A stretch of 64,000 nucleotides of DNA from Corynebacterium sp. 13CS0277 (GCF_002994655.1 NZ_PPDL01000012.1:1-64000); one strand, 5' to 3'; shown: positions 37,156 through 48,118, counted from the first letter of the stretch. Notes: a model not told the origin generated them from the letters alone. Numbers and translations: made by a program.

Positions 37156-39048
37156 TTAGCGGAACCAGGAGTACACGTAGCGGACGGGGGTGTACACGTA
37201 GCGGTTGCCGCCGTAGCGGTAGAGGTACCAGTACGGGTCCCAGTAGCGGCGGTTGTAGTTCCGGCGCGGGTAGTACGGGTAGTAGGGGTTGCTGGGGTTG
37301 TAGTAGTACGGCGGGCGGTAGGCGCTCGTCGTGGTCGGCGGGGTCGTCACCGGCCGGGTGGTGGGTGCCGGGGTGGTGGTCTCCGGCTTGGTGGGCTCCG
37401 GCTGGGCGGGAGTGGTGGTGGGTTCCGCCGTGGGCGTCGGCTGCGCGGTCGGCCGATCCGGGGTGGGCTCCGCGGTGGGCTTTGCGGTGGGCTTTGCCGG
37501 GGTGGGCTCCGCGGTCGGGGTGGCCTCGCTGGTGGTGGGCTTCGGGTTGACGGTGGCGTCCTCGCCGAGGGCGACCTGGACGGCGCGTTCGGCGTTGATG
37601 AGGCCGGCGCCGCAGCCGCCGTTGCAGTGGCCGGGCAGTTCGCGGGCGGTCTCGGTGAGGATGCGTTCGATGTCGTCGTGGCGCAGGGCCGGGTCAGCCT
37701 CGTGGAGGAGGGCCGCGACACCGGCGACGAGCGGGGTGGCCATGGAGGTGCCCTGCATGGTGCCGTAGGAGGCGGTGCCGGGGGTGGTGCGGCCGGTGTT
37801 CAGGGTCGACAGGATGGTGTCGCCGACGCTGCGGTCGCCGCCCGGGGCGGCCAGGTCGACGACGTCGCCGTAGTTGGAGTAGTAGGCCTTGGAGCCGGTC
37901 TCGCCGGTGGCGGCGACGGTGATGACGTTGTTGCAGGAGGCGGGCTGGTAGGCGCCGGCGTTGCGGTTGTCGTTGCCGGCGGCAGCCACGACGGTCGCGC
38001 CGTAGGCGACGGCCTTGTCGATGGCCTTCTGGTAGGTGCGGGAGCACTGGCCGCGGCCGCCGAGGCTCATGTTGATGACGTCGGCGGGGTGCGGGTTATC
38101 CGGCACGCCGGGGACGTGGCCGCCGGCGGCCCACACGACAGCGTCCGCGATGTCGGAGAGGCTGCCGCCGCACTTGCCGAGGGCGCGCACGGGGATGATC
38201 TGCGCGTCGGGGGCCACGCCGACCACGCCTTCGTTGTTGTCGCCGATGGCGGCGATGGTGCCGGCGACGTGGGTGCCGTGCCAGGAGGAGTCGGCGTTCT
38301 GGTCCTTGCCGCACTCGCCGCGACGGAACCAGTCACCCTCGTCGGTGGGGTCGGAGTCGCGGCCGCTGCCGTCGCGGGAGACCCGCGGGTCGGAGATGAA
38401 GTCGTAGCCGGGCAGGACGTGGGCGTCCAGGTCCGGGTGGGGCAGGATACCGGAGTCGACGATGGCGACGACCTGGCCGTCGCCGCTGACCCCGTAGTCC
38501 CAGGCGCGGTCGACGCGGGCGCCGTCCTCGGCGTGGAAGCCCCACAGCTTGTCCCAGTAGGTGTCGTTGGTTTCCGCGATGGTGAGGGTGACGTCGGGCT
38601 CGATGTACTCGACGTTGTCGCCCTGGGCGAGGTCTTCCATGAACTCGCGGGCTTCCTTCTCCGACAGCTTCTTGTCGGTGGAGACCACAATGTCGCCCGT
38701 CGCGGTGGAGCTCACGTCCTCGGCGGTGACGTTGTTGTTTTCCTCCGCGGCCTCGAGGACGTCCTCGAGGGTGCCCTCGGGGTCGGTCTCGGCGCGGGGT
38801 GCGGCCTCGTCCTTGACGGCGACGATGAAGCGGTCGACGCCTTGGTTCTTCTTCGGCTCAGTGCTGTGGGCAGCCAGGTTGGCTTCCGCGTGGGCGGTAT
38901 CCACGCCCGGGGCGTCGGCGGCCAGCGCCTGGTGGGCGGCCGGCAGCGCAGTCAGGGACGCGCCAGTCGCCAGCGCCGCCACCAGGGCGGCGACGCGCGT
39001 GCGGCGGCGGGCGCCGCGCGCCTGCGCCGTAGAGGTCATCGAGGTCAT
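37156..39048 (-). CDS. Secreted S8 (subtilisin-like) serine protease with Tyr-rich tail
   Basis: 630 residues. Signal peptide 1 to about 43, I9 pro-domain about 72-152, peptidase domain about 165-505 with catalytic Asp198 (AIVDSG), His257 (SWHGTHVAGT), Ser435 (GTSMATP) and oxyanion Asn359 (AAGND). A Pro/Thr/Glu repeat linker (about 515-575) leads to a 54-residue tail with 18 Tyr, 3 Trp and many Arg. Several cysteine pairs suggest disulfides. It is probably secreted and held at the cell envelope by the tail. ATG 39048 is chosen over 39063 because GGAAAGG lies 6 nt before it. The lipoprotein with the same pro-domain follows on the same strand. Confidence 0.93.
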   Translation of the reverse strand: MTSMTSTAQARGARRRTRVAALVAALATGASLTALPAAHQALAADAPGVDTAHAEANLAAHSTEPKKNQGVDRFIVAVKDEAAPRAETDPEGTLEDVLEAAEENNNVTAEDVSSTATGDIVVSTDKKLSEKEAREFMEDLAQGDNVEYIEPDVTLTIAETNDTYWDKLWGFHAEDGARVDRAWDYGVSGDGQVVAIVDSGILPHPDLDAHVLPGYDFISDPRVSRDGSGRDSDPTDEGDWFRRGECGKDQNADSSWHGTHVAGTIAAIGDNNEGVVGVAPDAQIIPVRALGKCGGSLSDIADAVVWAAGGHVPGVPDNPHPADVINMSLGGRGQCSRTYQKAIDKAVAYGATVVAAAGNDNRNAGAYQPASCNNVITVAATGETGSKAYYSNYGDVVDLAAPGGDRSVGDTILSTLNTGRTTPGTASYGTMQGTSMATPLVAGVAALLHEADPALRHDDIERILTETARELPGHCNGGCGAGLINAERAVQVALGEDATVNPKPTTSEATPTAEPTPAKPTAKPTAEPTPDRPTAQPTPTAEPTTTPAQPEPTKPETTTPAPTTRPVTTPPTTTSAYRPPYYYNPSNPYYPYYPRRNYNRRYWDPYWYLYRYGGNRYVYTPVRYVYSWFR

Positions 39049-39690
39049 CGAAGGCCTTTCCATAGTCGGTGACAAACCCCGCCACGAAAACCACGCGGCG
39101 CACCACCCGCACCCATCCCCCGGCACCCGCCCGCAGGCGGCGCGTCGGCGCGGCCCCAAGGGGGACAGGAAGAGATGGACATGGACACAGTGAGCCCGCG
39201 CGGGGCGGGGAGGGACATCACGCACGAACACACCCACGGGGGACGCGCACGCCGAGAGGTGTGCACGCCACAGAACAAGAGGGGTGCTCGTGCGGGGAGA
39301 CGAGAAGAGAAAACACGCTCTCCAGCACCACGGACGCACGACCACCACGCATCACGCTGATGGGGACGCTCAGCCCGGGGCACCGGGTGAAGACCCTCGT
39401 CACGTACCCACACACCGGGACAGGGCACACACCACACAGGATGGATGCTGCCGGCACACGCGCCGCGCGCCTTCTCGGAGAAGGCTGCCGCGGGTTGCGG
39501 TGGGTAGACGACGAGGAACTCCTCCCGCCGAGGACGCTCACCATGCCGCGCACCACGCACCGCGCACGTGAGGAATGACGGGGGTGGATGTGCGGGGCGT
39601 TCGTGATGCGCGGCGGGGCATAAAATGCCCGCGGACGCACGCCCCCGCACGGCCCCTCGTCAGGACTGTGGGCGGGTGCCGTGGAGCAAA

Positions 39691-39716
39691 GCGCAGGTCT
39701 GAAAGAGACCTAGCGC
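39691..39716. other. Hairpin in the 1.3-kb spacer
   Basis: AGGTCT (39695-39700), loop GAAAG, AGACCT (39706-39711), extended by GCGC on both sides with one unpaired base. It is not near the 3' end of a known gene. Confidence 0.5.
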
Positions 39717-40036
39717 ACTGTGGGTGACGACGCCGGATGCACGAGATGTGCAGCCGTTCATGCACCCAACGGCATGAGCCTCACAGATATTACTCAGGTA
39801 GTTCTCCCCGAACCACCGCCCCGACCTGCACTACCCCCGCCCCGCGCAGCCCGCGCGCGACGCCGACTGCGACACGCTGCACAGATGCTGCAACGGGGCC
39901 CAAAAATTACTCCCCCACCCCTACACCAGCAGCGACATACATCACACACGACATTTCACCCAAACGGGTGAGAGTTCTCGCCCGTCCGCGCAGCGGGCAT
40001 GCGCTGGGACTCTCAGGAAATTCTTAAGCGCAGGAT

Positions 40037-40069
40037 GGTCACAAATGGGTCACAAATAAACCACAAACG
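40037..40069. repeat. Three tandem 11-bp GTCACAAAT-type repeats
   Basis: GGTCACAAATG, GGTCACAAATA and AACCACAAACG follow each other with exact 11-bp spacing. One-turn spacing of GTCACA half-sites is the layout expected for a response-regulator dimer or oligomer such as MtrA; this is inference. Confidence 0.75.
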
Positions 40070-40379
40070 GAAATCGATGCGGGTGAGGTTCTCCGAATTG
40101 CTGCCATAGAGCAAGCCACGCAATCCCCCACCCTCTTCACCGCGACGACGCATCTTATGAATCGCCTCACAGCGGCCGTCGCCTACCCCCGCGCACGGGC
40201 CCACCCCTGCCACACGCGGCCGACAACTCCCCCACACGTGCGCCGCCGACCGCACACACCACCGCCCCGACGGGCACGGTCGCAGGACCATACCGGCCGG
40301 GGCGGGGGCGAACACCACGTCCACACGATCCACAGGCGGGAAACCGCGCAGACAACAAGGGACGAGAGGCGACGAGATC

Positions 40380-41300
40380 TTAGAAGTCGTAGGCGACGAT
40401 GAGCGGCGAGTGATCCGACCACCGCAAGTCGTAGGCTTCAGCCTTGGCAACCCGGGAGGACTCCACCTTCTCGAGCAACCCCTTCGTCACCGCCTGGTAG
40501 TCAATCCGCCACCCGGCGTTCGTGTCGAAGGCCTGCCCCCGGTAGGTCCACCAGGTGTACGGGCCGTCGCCCTCCGGCTGAAGCCTCCGCGCCACATCGA
40601 ACCACTTCGGCTCCACCGCAGCCGCGCGGGCACGGGCGATCTCCGTGGGCACATAGTCCACCGCACCGAGGAACTCACCGCCGGTGATCTGCGGGGCATC
40701 CTCAGGGAAGGTGCCGAAGACAGAATCCATGAACACCCGCTCATCGGCGAGGAAGCCGGACTTCTTCATGTTCGCCTTATCGTTTTTCAGGTCCTCCCGG
40801 CGGTGGCAAATGTTCCAGTCACCGGCCACCACCATGAGGGGGTGCTCCTCAGCGAGGCGATCCAGGTGCGGGCCAAAAGAATCGAGGAAGGCATACTTCT
40901 CGTCCTGCTTGTCCGTACCTGCGGACCCGGAGGGCAAATAGAGGCTCGCGACGACGAGACCTTCCGCGGGACCCTCATCGATGGTGGCCTGGATGAAACG
41001 GCCCGCATCCTCAAAGCCCTCAATACCGATGCGCACATCCCGCAGAGCGTGCCGCGACAAGATGCCAACACCCGCACGCCCCTTCGCCGCCGCCTCAGCG
41101 CCGACGTAATGCCAGCCCTCCTCCAGCAGCGGGGCCAGGGCCGCACGGGTCTGGGTGTCGTTGGCGCGCACCTCCTGCATGAGGACCACGTCCTGCGGGT
41201 CCTCCTCCAACCACTGCAGCATCCCCCGGTTGGTCTCGCTGCGGTGCTTGACCGCAGCCCGGATCCCGTTGACATTGACGCTCGCGACGTGAAAAGACAT
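40380..41300 (-). CDS. xthA: Exodeoxyribonuclease III
   Basis: 306-residue EEP-family nuclease of base excision repair (AP endonuclease and 3'-5' exonuclease). Motifs: ASVNVNGIRAA, LMQEVRA with the metal Glu, SLYLPSG, VAGDWNICH with catalytic Asp-Asn, and WSDHSPLI with the final Asp-His. ATG 41300 follows a TAGCCT -10 box by 7 nt (leaderless). It lies alone between the large spacer and the MFS gene. Confidence 0.95.
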   Translation of the reverse strand: MSFHVASVNVNGIRAAVKHRSETNRGMLQWLEEDPQDVVLMQEVRANDTQTRAALAPLLEEGWHYVGAEAAAKGRAGVGILSRHALRDVRIGIEGFEDAGRFIQATIDEGPAEGLVVASLYLPSGSAGTDKQDEKYAFLDSFGPHLDRLAEEHPLMVVAGDWNICHRREDLKNDKANMKKSGFLADERVFMDSVFGTFPEDAPQITGGEFLGAVDYVPTEIARARAAAVEPKWFDVARRLQPEGDGPYTWWTYRGQAFDTNAGWRIDYQAVTKGLLEKVESSRVAKAEAYDLRWSDHSPLIVAYDF

Positions 41301-41307
41301 GTCCCCC

Positions 41308-41313
41308 AGGCTA
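41308..41313 (-). promoter_or_regulatory. -10 box of the leaderless xthA transcript
   Basis: TAGCCT on the minus strand, 7 nt before the ATG at 41300. Confidence 0.55.
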
Positions 41314-41525
41314 CCGGCTGAACCGCCCGCCGCCACCAGCAGACAACACAGCTCGTGATGACTGCGATAGCAGCAACCCATGCCGCCACCGCAGCCTCAC
41401 CCGCGCAGCAAAAACCGCACCCGGCCCAGGTGGGCGGGGTGCGGTGCGCAGGATTGTAGCTGTGCGAGGCTCATCCGCGCAGGCCGCGGGGCGGCGATGC
41501 GCCGTGCCTGCAGGATGGTGGGGCC

Positions 41526-41577
41526 AGCGCCCCGATGCAGCGCCCCGATGCAAGGCCCCGGTGCAGTGTCCCCGGGG
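41526..41577. repeat. Four tandem 13-bp repeats at the end of the MFS gene
   Basis: AGCGCCCCGATGC occurs twice exactly (41526-41538, 41539-41551), then AAGGCCCCGGTGC and AGTGTCCCCGGGG as decayed copies, abutting the MFS stop codon at 41578. Confidence 0.8.
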
Positions 41578-42939
41578 TTACGCCTCGGCGGGGGCTACGG
41601 TGGCTGCGGCGCGGGTGGCGCTGCGGCGGCGGACCAGGGCGCTGGGCACGAACACGCAGATCGCGGTGGCGGCCATCGCGGCGCCCGCCAGGGCCGGGGC
41701 CTGGTAGCCGAAGCCGTGGGCGATGACAGCGCCACCGAGGGCGGCACCCCCAGCGTTGGCGAGGTTGAGCGCCGAGTGGTTGAGTGCTGCGGCCAGTGTT
41801 TGGGCGTCACCAGCGGTGTCCATGAGCCGGATCTGGAGGCTCGGGATGAGGGTAGAGCCAAACATGCCGATGAGCCCGAAGTTGAGGGTGCCGAGGATCG
41901 CGTTGCTGGAGGTGAAGTAGAACCCGACGAGCATGAGGGCGATCATCGCGAGGCTAAAAATAATGGCGCGTTCGACGTTGATGTCGGCGAGCCGGCCGCC
42001 GACACCGTTGCCGATGAGCATGCCGATGCCGTAGGCCATGAGCACGATCCACATGAGGCTCTCCGGGAGGTGGGCGTGGTCGGTCATGGTCCAGGAAATG
42101 TAGGTGTAGACGGCGAACATGCCGCCGAAGCCCACCACGCCGGTCAGCAGCGTGAGCAGCACCTGGGGGCGGGTGAAGGCGGAGAGTTCCGTCATGGGGC
42201 TGGTGGGCTTCATGCGGGTCATGTGCGGCATGAGCAGCACCAGAGCGGCCAGCGTGGCGACACCGATGACGGTGACGATGACGTAGGCCCACTGCCACCC
42301 GAAGGCGGCGCCAAGGGCCTGGGCGGCGGGCACGCCGGCGACGGTCGCGATGGCGAAGCCATAGCCGAGGAAGGCGATGGCGCGGCCGCGCTTGCCGTCG
42401 GCAACCATGCTGGCGGCGGCCAGCCCGGAGACGGAGAAGTAGGCGCCGTGCGGCAGACCAGCGAGGAAGCGGGCGCCCAGCAGCAGGTGGTAGCTGCCCG
42501 CCAGGGCACTGAGCCCATTGCCGGCGACGAACGCCGCCATGAGAATGATGAGCAGCCGGCGGCGCGGAATGTGGCCGGTGAGGACGGCGACGAGCGGGGC
42601 GCCGATGACCACGCCCATGGCGTAGGCGGCGATGATGCCGCCGGCCTGGTCCTCCGAGATGTGGAAGTCGCCGGCGATCATCGACAGCAGGCCCATGGAG
42701 ACGAACTCAGTAATGCCGATACCAAAGCCGCCGAGCGCGAGCGCCAGCATGACGATCGTGCGGCGGGTGTCGCTGATCTCCGTCTGGCGGGGCACCCGGG
42801 GGCGGGGTGCCGTTCCCGCCGGGTCACCGGAGCCGCCGGCGGTCGGCGGGGTGTCGACGACGACGCGGGCGCGGCCCTGCGGGGGCGTCTGCGCGCTGCG
42901 GGCGGGGGTGCTGTTGGGCGGTACTGCTGAATGATCCAC
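41578..42939 (-). CDS. MFS drug/sugar exporter (DHA1, AraJ-like)
   Basis: 453 residues with twelve membrane helices after a 60-residue Pro/Thr/Arg-rich cytosolic start. DHA1 signatures are present: GIGITEFVSMGLLSMIA in helix 1, GHIPRRRLL in loop 2-3 (motif A), ARFLAGLPHGAYF (helix 4) and GVPAAQALGAAFGW (motif C-like). These resemble AraJ/YdhP-type exporters of sugars or drugs. GTG 42939 follows a TAGCCT box by 6 nt. Substrate unknown. Confidence 0.88.
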   Translation of the reverse strand: MDHSAVPPNSTPARSAQTPPQGRARVVVDTPPTAGGSGDPAGTAPRPRVPRQTEISDTRRTIVMLALALGGFGIGITEFVSMGLLSMIAGDFHISEDQAGGIIAAYAMGVVIGAPLVAVLTGHIPRRRLLIILMAAFVAGNGLSALAGSYHLLLGARFLAGLPHGAYFSVSGLAAASMVADGKRGRAIAFLGYGFAIATVAGVPAAQALGAAFGWQWAYVIVTVIGVATLAALVLLMPHMTRMKPTSPMTELSAFTRPQVLLTLLTGVVGFGGMFAVYTYISWTMTDHAHLPESLMWIVLMAYGIGMLIGNGVGGRLADINVERAIIFSLAMIALMLVGFYFTSSNAILGTLNFGLIGMFGSTLIPSLQIRLMDTAGDAQTLAAALNHSALNLANAGGAALGGAVIAHGFGYQAPALAGAAMAATAICVFVPSALVRRRSATRAAATVAPAEA

Positions 42940-42945
42940 CCGGGC

Positions 42946-42951
42946 AGGCTA
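42946..42951 (-). promoter_or_regulatory. -10 box of a leaderless transcript (MFS gene)
   Basis: TAGCCT on the minus strand, 6 nt before the GTG at 42939. Confidence 0.5.
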
Positions 42952-43075
42952 CTCCCCCAACAGCGGTTTCGTAAACGCCACACCTGCGGCAACCGGGGAT
43001 GCCCGGTTGTGGGCACCCGCAGGCAGCCATGCACCCCCGCAGCAGCGGCAGCACCACCACGGCGCGACGCGTTGA

Positions 43076-45541
<2,466 letters not shown>

Positions 45542-45588
45542 CCCTTCTTCTATCCGCCCCACTCGCCGGGGCACACCCCCGGCGTGAC

Positions 45589-45633
45589 AACACCCCCGGT
45601 TCGCACCACATCACGCTGCGGGCCGGGGGTGTT
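45589..45633 (+). terminator. Terminator of icd
   Basis: AACACCCCCGG (45589-45599) pairs perfectly with CCGGGGGTGTT (45623-45633), between convergent icd and the alcohol dehydrogenase gene. Confidence 0.7.
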
Positions 45634-45803
45634 GGCGTTCGCAAGGGCGCGCAGCAGCGCACGACGCGGCGGTAGCCGCCACGAGCAGCCGGACAGATCG
45701 TCGGGCCGCCCAGTCTCTCAGGGGCGGGGCATCCCTGCACCTGACGCTGTGAGCGCAGCGGCCGCAGCGGGCGCTTGGGGCGCTGTGTGCGTGCGCGGGG
45801 GGT

Positions 45804-46829
45804 TTAGGGCAGCAGCATCGCCTTGATGGCGGTGCGCTCATCCATGGCGCGGTAGGCCTCGGCCGCATCGTCAAGGCTCACGGTGAGGTCGAAGACCTTG
45901 CCCGGGTTGATCGCGTTCGCGTAGATGAGGTCGATGAGCGTCGGCAGGTAGCGGCGCACCGGGGCCGGCCCGCCGTGGAGGTGCAGCTCGGAGAAAAACA
46001 GCTTCCCCATGTCGAGGCTGCCGCCGTGGGGAACACCGACGAAGCCGACGTAGCCGCCGGGGCGGGTGGCAGCCATGGCCTGCTGCATAGCGGATTCGGT
46101 GCCCACGCACTCGGCGGTGCCGTGCGCGCCCAAGCCCTCGGTGAGGGCCTTGAGCTCTGCTACGCCTTCGTCACCGCGGGTGGTGATGATGTCGGTGGCA
46201 CCGAACTCGCGGGCCAGGGCGGCACGGTCGGGGTGGGAGGAAAACGCGATAATGCGCTCCGCGCCGAGCTGCTTCGCCGCCAACACCGCGCACAAGCCGA
46301 CGGCGCCGTCGCCGACAACGGCGATCGTGGCCCCGGGCTTCGCGCCCGCCGCGTCGGCGGCGAACCACCCGGTGCCCAGCACGTCACTGGCCGCCAGCAA
46401 GGAGGCGAGTTGTTCCTCGGTGGGGCGGCCCGGGGTGGCCACCAGGGTGCCGTCGGCCAGCGGGATGCGGGCATATTCTGCCTGGGTGCCGCCCACAGCG
46501 CTGGTAAAGCCACCATTCGGGCAGCGGCTCTGATACCCCGCCTGGCAGATCTCGCACTCGCCGCAGGAGTAGCAGAACGAGCCGACCACGATGTCGCCCG
46601 GGGCGACGGTGCGCACCGCGTCGCCGACCTCCACGACTTCGCCGACGTACTCGTGGCCCATGTCAGCATCCACGGGATCGGACCCAATCCCCCGGTAGGG
46701 CCACAGGTCGGAGCCGCACACGCAGGTGGCGATGATTTTGATGATGGCGTCCCGGGGGTCTTCCAGGACGGGCATGGGGCGCTCCCCGATGGAGACCACG
46801 CCGGGACGGTTCATGATGACTGCTCGCAT
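45804..46829 (-). CDS. Zinc-dependent alcohol dehydrogenase family protein
   Basis: 341-residue medium-chain dehydrogenase. Catalytic zinc ligands are in CVCGSD and GHEYVGEV; the structural zinc lobe has four cysteines (CYSCGECEICQAGYQSRC). The coenzyme fold has VVGDGAVG. ITTRGDEG and a PHGGSLDM segment follow. This subgroup includes IMP dehydrogenase-like and threonine-type dehydrogenases, so substrate is open. ATG 46829 follows a TACACT -10 box by 8 nt (leaderless). It is a single gene convergent with icd. Confidence 0.9.
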   Translation of the reverse strand: MRAVIMNRPGVVSIGERPMPVLEDPRDAIIKIIATCVCGSDLWPYRGIGSDPVDADMGHEYVGEVVEVGDAVRTVAPGDIVVGSFCYSCGECEICQAGYQSRCPNGGFTSAVGGTQAEYARIPLADGTLVATPGRPTEEQLASLLAASDVLGTGWFAADAAGAKPGATIAVVGDGAVGLCAVLAAKQLGAERIIAFSSHPDRAALAREFGATDIITTRGDEGVAELKALTEGLGAHGTAECVGTESAMQQAMAATRPGGYVGFVGVPHGGSLDMGKLFFSELHLHGGPAPVRRYLPTLIDLIYANAINPGKVFDLTVSLDDAAEAYRAMDERTAIKAMLLP

Positions 46830-46837
46830 GAGCAGAC

Positions 46838-46843
46838 AGTGTA
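46838..46843 (-). promoter_or_regulatory. -10 box of a leaderless transcript (alcohol dehydrogenase)
   Basis: TACACT on the minus strand, 8 nt before the ATG at 46829. Confidence 0.6.
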
Positions 46844-47034
46844 CGCCCGCACACCCCACAGGGGACTGTCTCTTCACGCACTCCCCGCACGCGGGCACGC
46901 CCCTCGCGCTGCCCCACTCATCGCGCTGCCCCGCCGCTCGGGCTGGGCACCAGCACCTGCATCAGGATCAGCACTCGCTCCCGCTCCGTGCCCGTGCCCG
47001 TACCCGTACCCGCCGGGGTGGGGGCGTGCCCTTT

Positions 47035-47040
47035 TAGAAT
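47035..47040 (+). promoter_or_regulatory. -10 box of a leaderless transcript (surface protein)
   Basis: TAGAAT lies 7 nt before the ATG at 47048; the second ATG at 47051 is less well placed. Confidence 0.6.
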
Positions 47041-47047
47041 GTGGGGC

Positions 47048-47800
47048 ATGATGTTCTCGCGCCGTGCCCGCACCACCGCCTTGTCCTGCGCACTGTCGGG
47101 TGTACTGCTTCAGGGGGTGGGCCTCCCTGCCGCCTGGGCTTACGATGTTGTCCCCGATGCGGATGCCGCTGTGTGCCGGGTGGATCCGCGGCAAAAAGAC
47201 TCGGCGGTGAGCCAATTCTGGACGCAGCTGCGCCAGGATGCGGTTGCCCAAAGGCTCGACGAGATGGATGCGGCCGACCCGGGGCTCAAGCAAGCGATTG
47301 AGGACTACGACCTCGACCGGCCGGGGGCGAGCCTGCCCGGGGAGTTGCAGGAGCGCATCGCCGCCACCGGCACCTCTGAGGGGTTGGGCATGTTCATCCC
47401 CCACCGCACCCAGGCCGAGGACGGTATCGGCGACCAGGCGGGCGATAAGACGACCTACACCCCGACCGAAGCGCGGGCGGCTGCGCGCGCCATCGGCGAT
47501 CATCCGGCGAACGCCCCGCAGGATGCCCTCGACACCCAAGCCCGGACCTCGCATTTGCGGCTCGATGAGATCACGGCAGACATCTTCCGGCAGCGTCACG
47601 CCGAATACGAGGGCACCCAGTTTGCGCTGCGGGACGCGTTGAACTCCTGCGCCGACGAGGTGGAGGACGCCACCCGGCCGGCCCTGTGGCAGACCCCGCA
47701 AGGGATGCTGCTCATCGGGGGCATCGTGGTCGCGCTCGGGGTGCTGGCGCGGGTGGTGTACAACGTCCGCCGCCCCAGCCGGCACGCCCGCCGCAGCTAA
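47048..47800 (+). CDS. Exported protein with C-terminal membrane anchor
   Basis: 250 residues. A signal peptide (about 1-31, ending AAWA) precedes a charged, helical extracellular region with two cysteines (AVCRVDP and LNSCADEV) that may be bridged. A single membrane helix near the end (GMLLIGGIVVALGVLARVVY) is followed by a basic tail RRPSRHARRS. So the bulk probably faces outward, fixed at the C-terminus. I do not recognise a family. It lies directly before metY with a 318-nt gap. Confidence 0.8.
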   Translation: MMFSRRARTTALSCALSGVLLQGVGLPAAWAYDVVPDADAAVCRVDPRQKDSAVSQFWTQLRQDAVAQRLDEMDAADPGLKQAIEDYDLDRPGASLPGELQERIAATGTSEGLGMFIPHRTQAEDGIGDQAGDKTTYTPTEARAAARAIGDHPANAPQDALDTQARTSHLRLDEITADIFRQRHAEYEGTQFALRDALNSCADEVEDATRPALWQTPQGMLLIGGIVVALGVLARVVYNVRRPSRHARRS

Positions 47801-47911
47801 GCAGGACCCTGCCGGCGTACAGCACAACCTCTTTCCTTGTGGCGCGCGCTGTTGTGGCGCGGGTGCGCCGGCACGCGTTGCGGGCCCACTACCCCCACAC
47901 AGGGGGAGTTA

Positions 47912-47927
47912 TGAACCAAGCTGTCTA
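47912..47927 (+). promoter_or_regulatory. McbR-like site 1 (metY)
   Basis: TGAAC-CAAGCT-GTCTA; the right half matches TAGAC-N6-GTCTA exactly, the left half is changed at two positions. It shares the 11-mer ACCAAGCTGTC with site 3. Confidence 0.45.
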
Positions 47928-47967
47928 AATTTTTTTGATGTCTTGAGCTGCGGCGATGCCATTTTTC

Positions 47968-47983
47968 TAGACTAAGCGGTTTG
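47968..47983 (+). promoter_or_regulatory. McbR-like site 2 (metY)
   Basis: TAGAC-TAAGCG-GTTTG; the left half is exact, the right half keeps GT. Confidence 0.4.
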
Positions 47984-47986
47984 CGC

Positions 47987-48002
47987 TAGACCAAGCTGTC
48001 CA
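47987..48002 (+). promoter_or_regulatory. McbR-like site 3 (metY), overlapping the promoter
   Basis: TAGAC-CAAGCT-GTCCA matches the McbR consensus TAGAC-N6-GTCTA at 9 of 10 positions and ends 1 nt before the -10 TACTGT. McbR is the established repressor of methionine and cysteine genes in C. glutamicum, released by S-adenosylhomocysteine. Confidence 0.65.
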
Positions 48003-48118
48003 TTACTGTCGTGCAGCAACGCCATGAAGGCCTGCGGGGCGCACCCTATCCGCCCCTCAAGATTCTTCACAGCGTCTTTCTCTCACACATCCCCTCTTCT
48101 TTGATTAGGACAGCAACC

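Larger units (their letters stand above)
39049..40379. other. 1.3-kb spacer with hairpin and 11-bp repeats
   Basis: The longest gene-free stretch in the window. It contains a C/U-rich leader of the subtilase (about 39283-39325), a hairpin GCGCaGGTCT...AGACCtaGCGC (39691-39716), an AT-rich zone (39780-40090) and three tandem 11-bp repeats (40037-40069). Open frames are short and Arg/Pro/His-rich; I support none. An RNA gene or the remains of a lost gene is possible. Confidence 0.55.
41301..41577. other. Spacer xthA / MFS
   Basis: About 280 nt containing the xthA -10 box and the 13-bp tandem repeats directly after the MFS stop codon. Confidence 0.45.
47801..48118 (+). promoter_or_regulatory. 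metY upstream region
   Basis: 318 nt containing three McbR-like sites, a -10 TACTGT (48004-48009) and a 110-nt leader that is C/U-rich (48064-48105). The stretch is more AT-rich than its surroundings near 47925-47970. Confidence 0.65.

Noticed and set aside
39069..39578. 169-codon open frame upstream of the subtilase
   Set aside because: Thr/Arg/Pro-rich with no motif, runs through the C/U-rich leader region of the protease on the opposite strand.
47911..47928. Short ORF ending in ATGAACCAAGCTGTCTAA as a leader peptide of metY
   Set aside because: The five-codon frame coincides with the McbR-like site 1 and lies upstream of the expected transcription start, so it is not likely translated.
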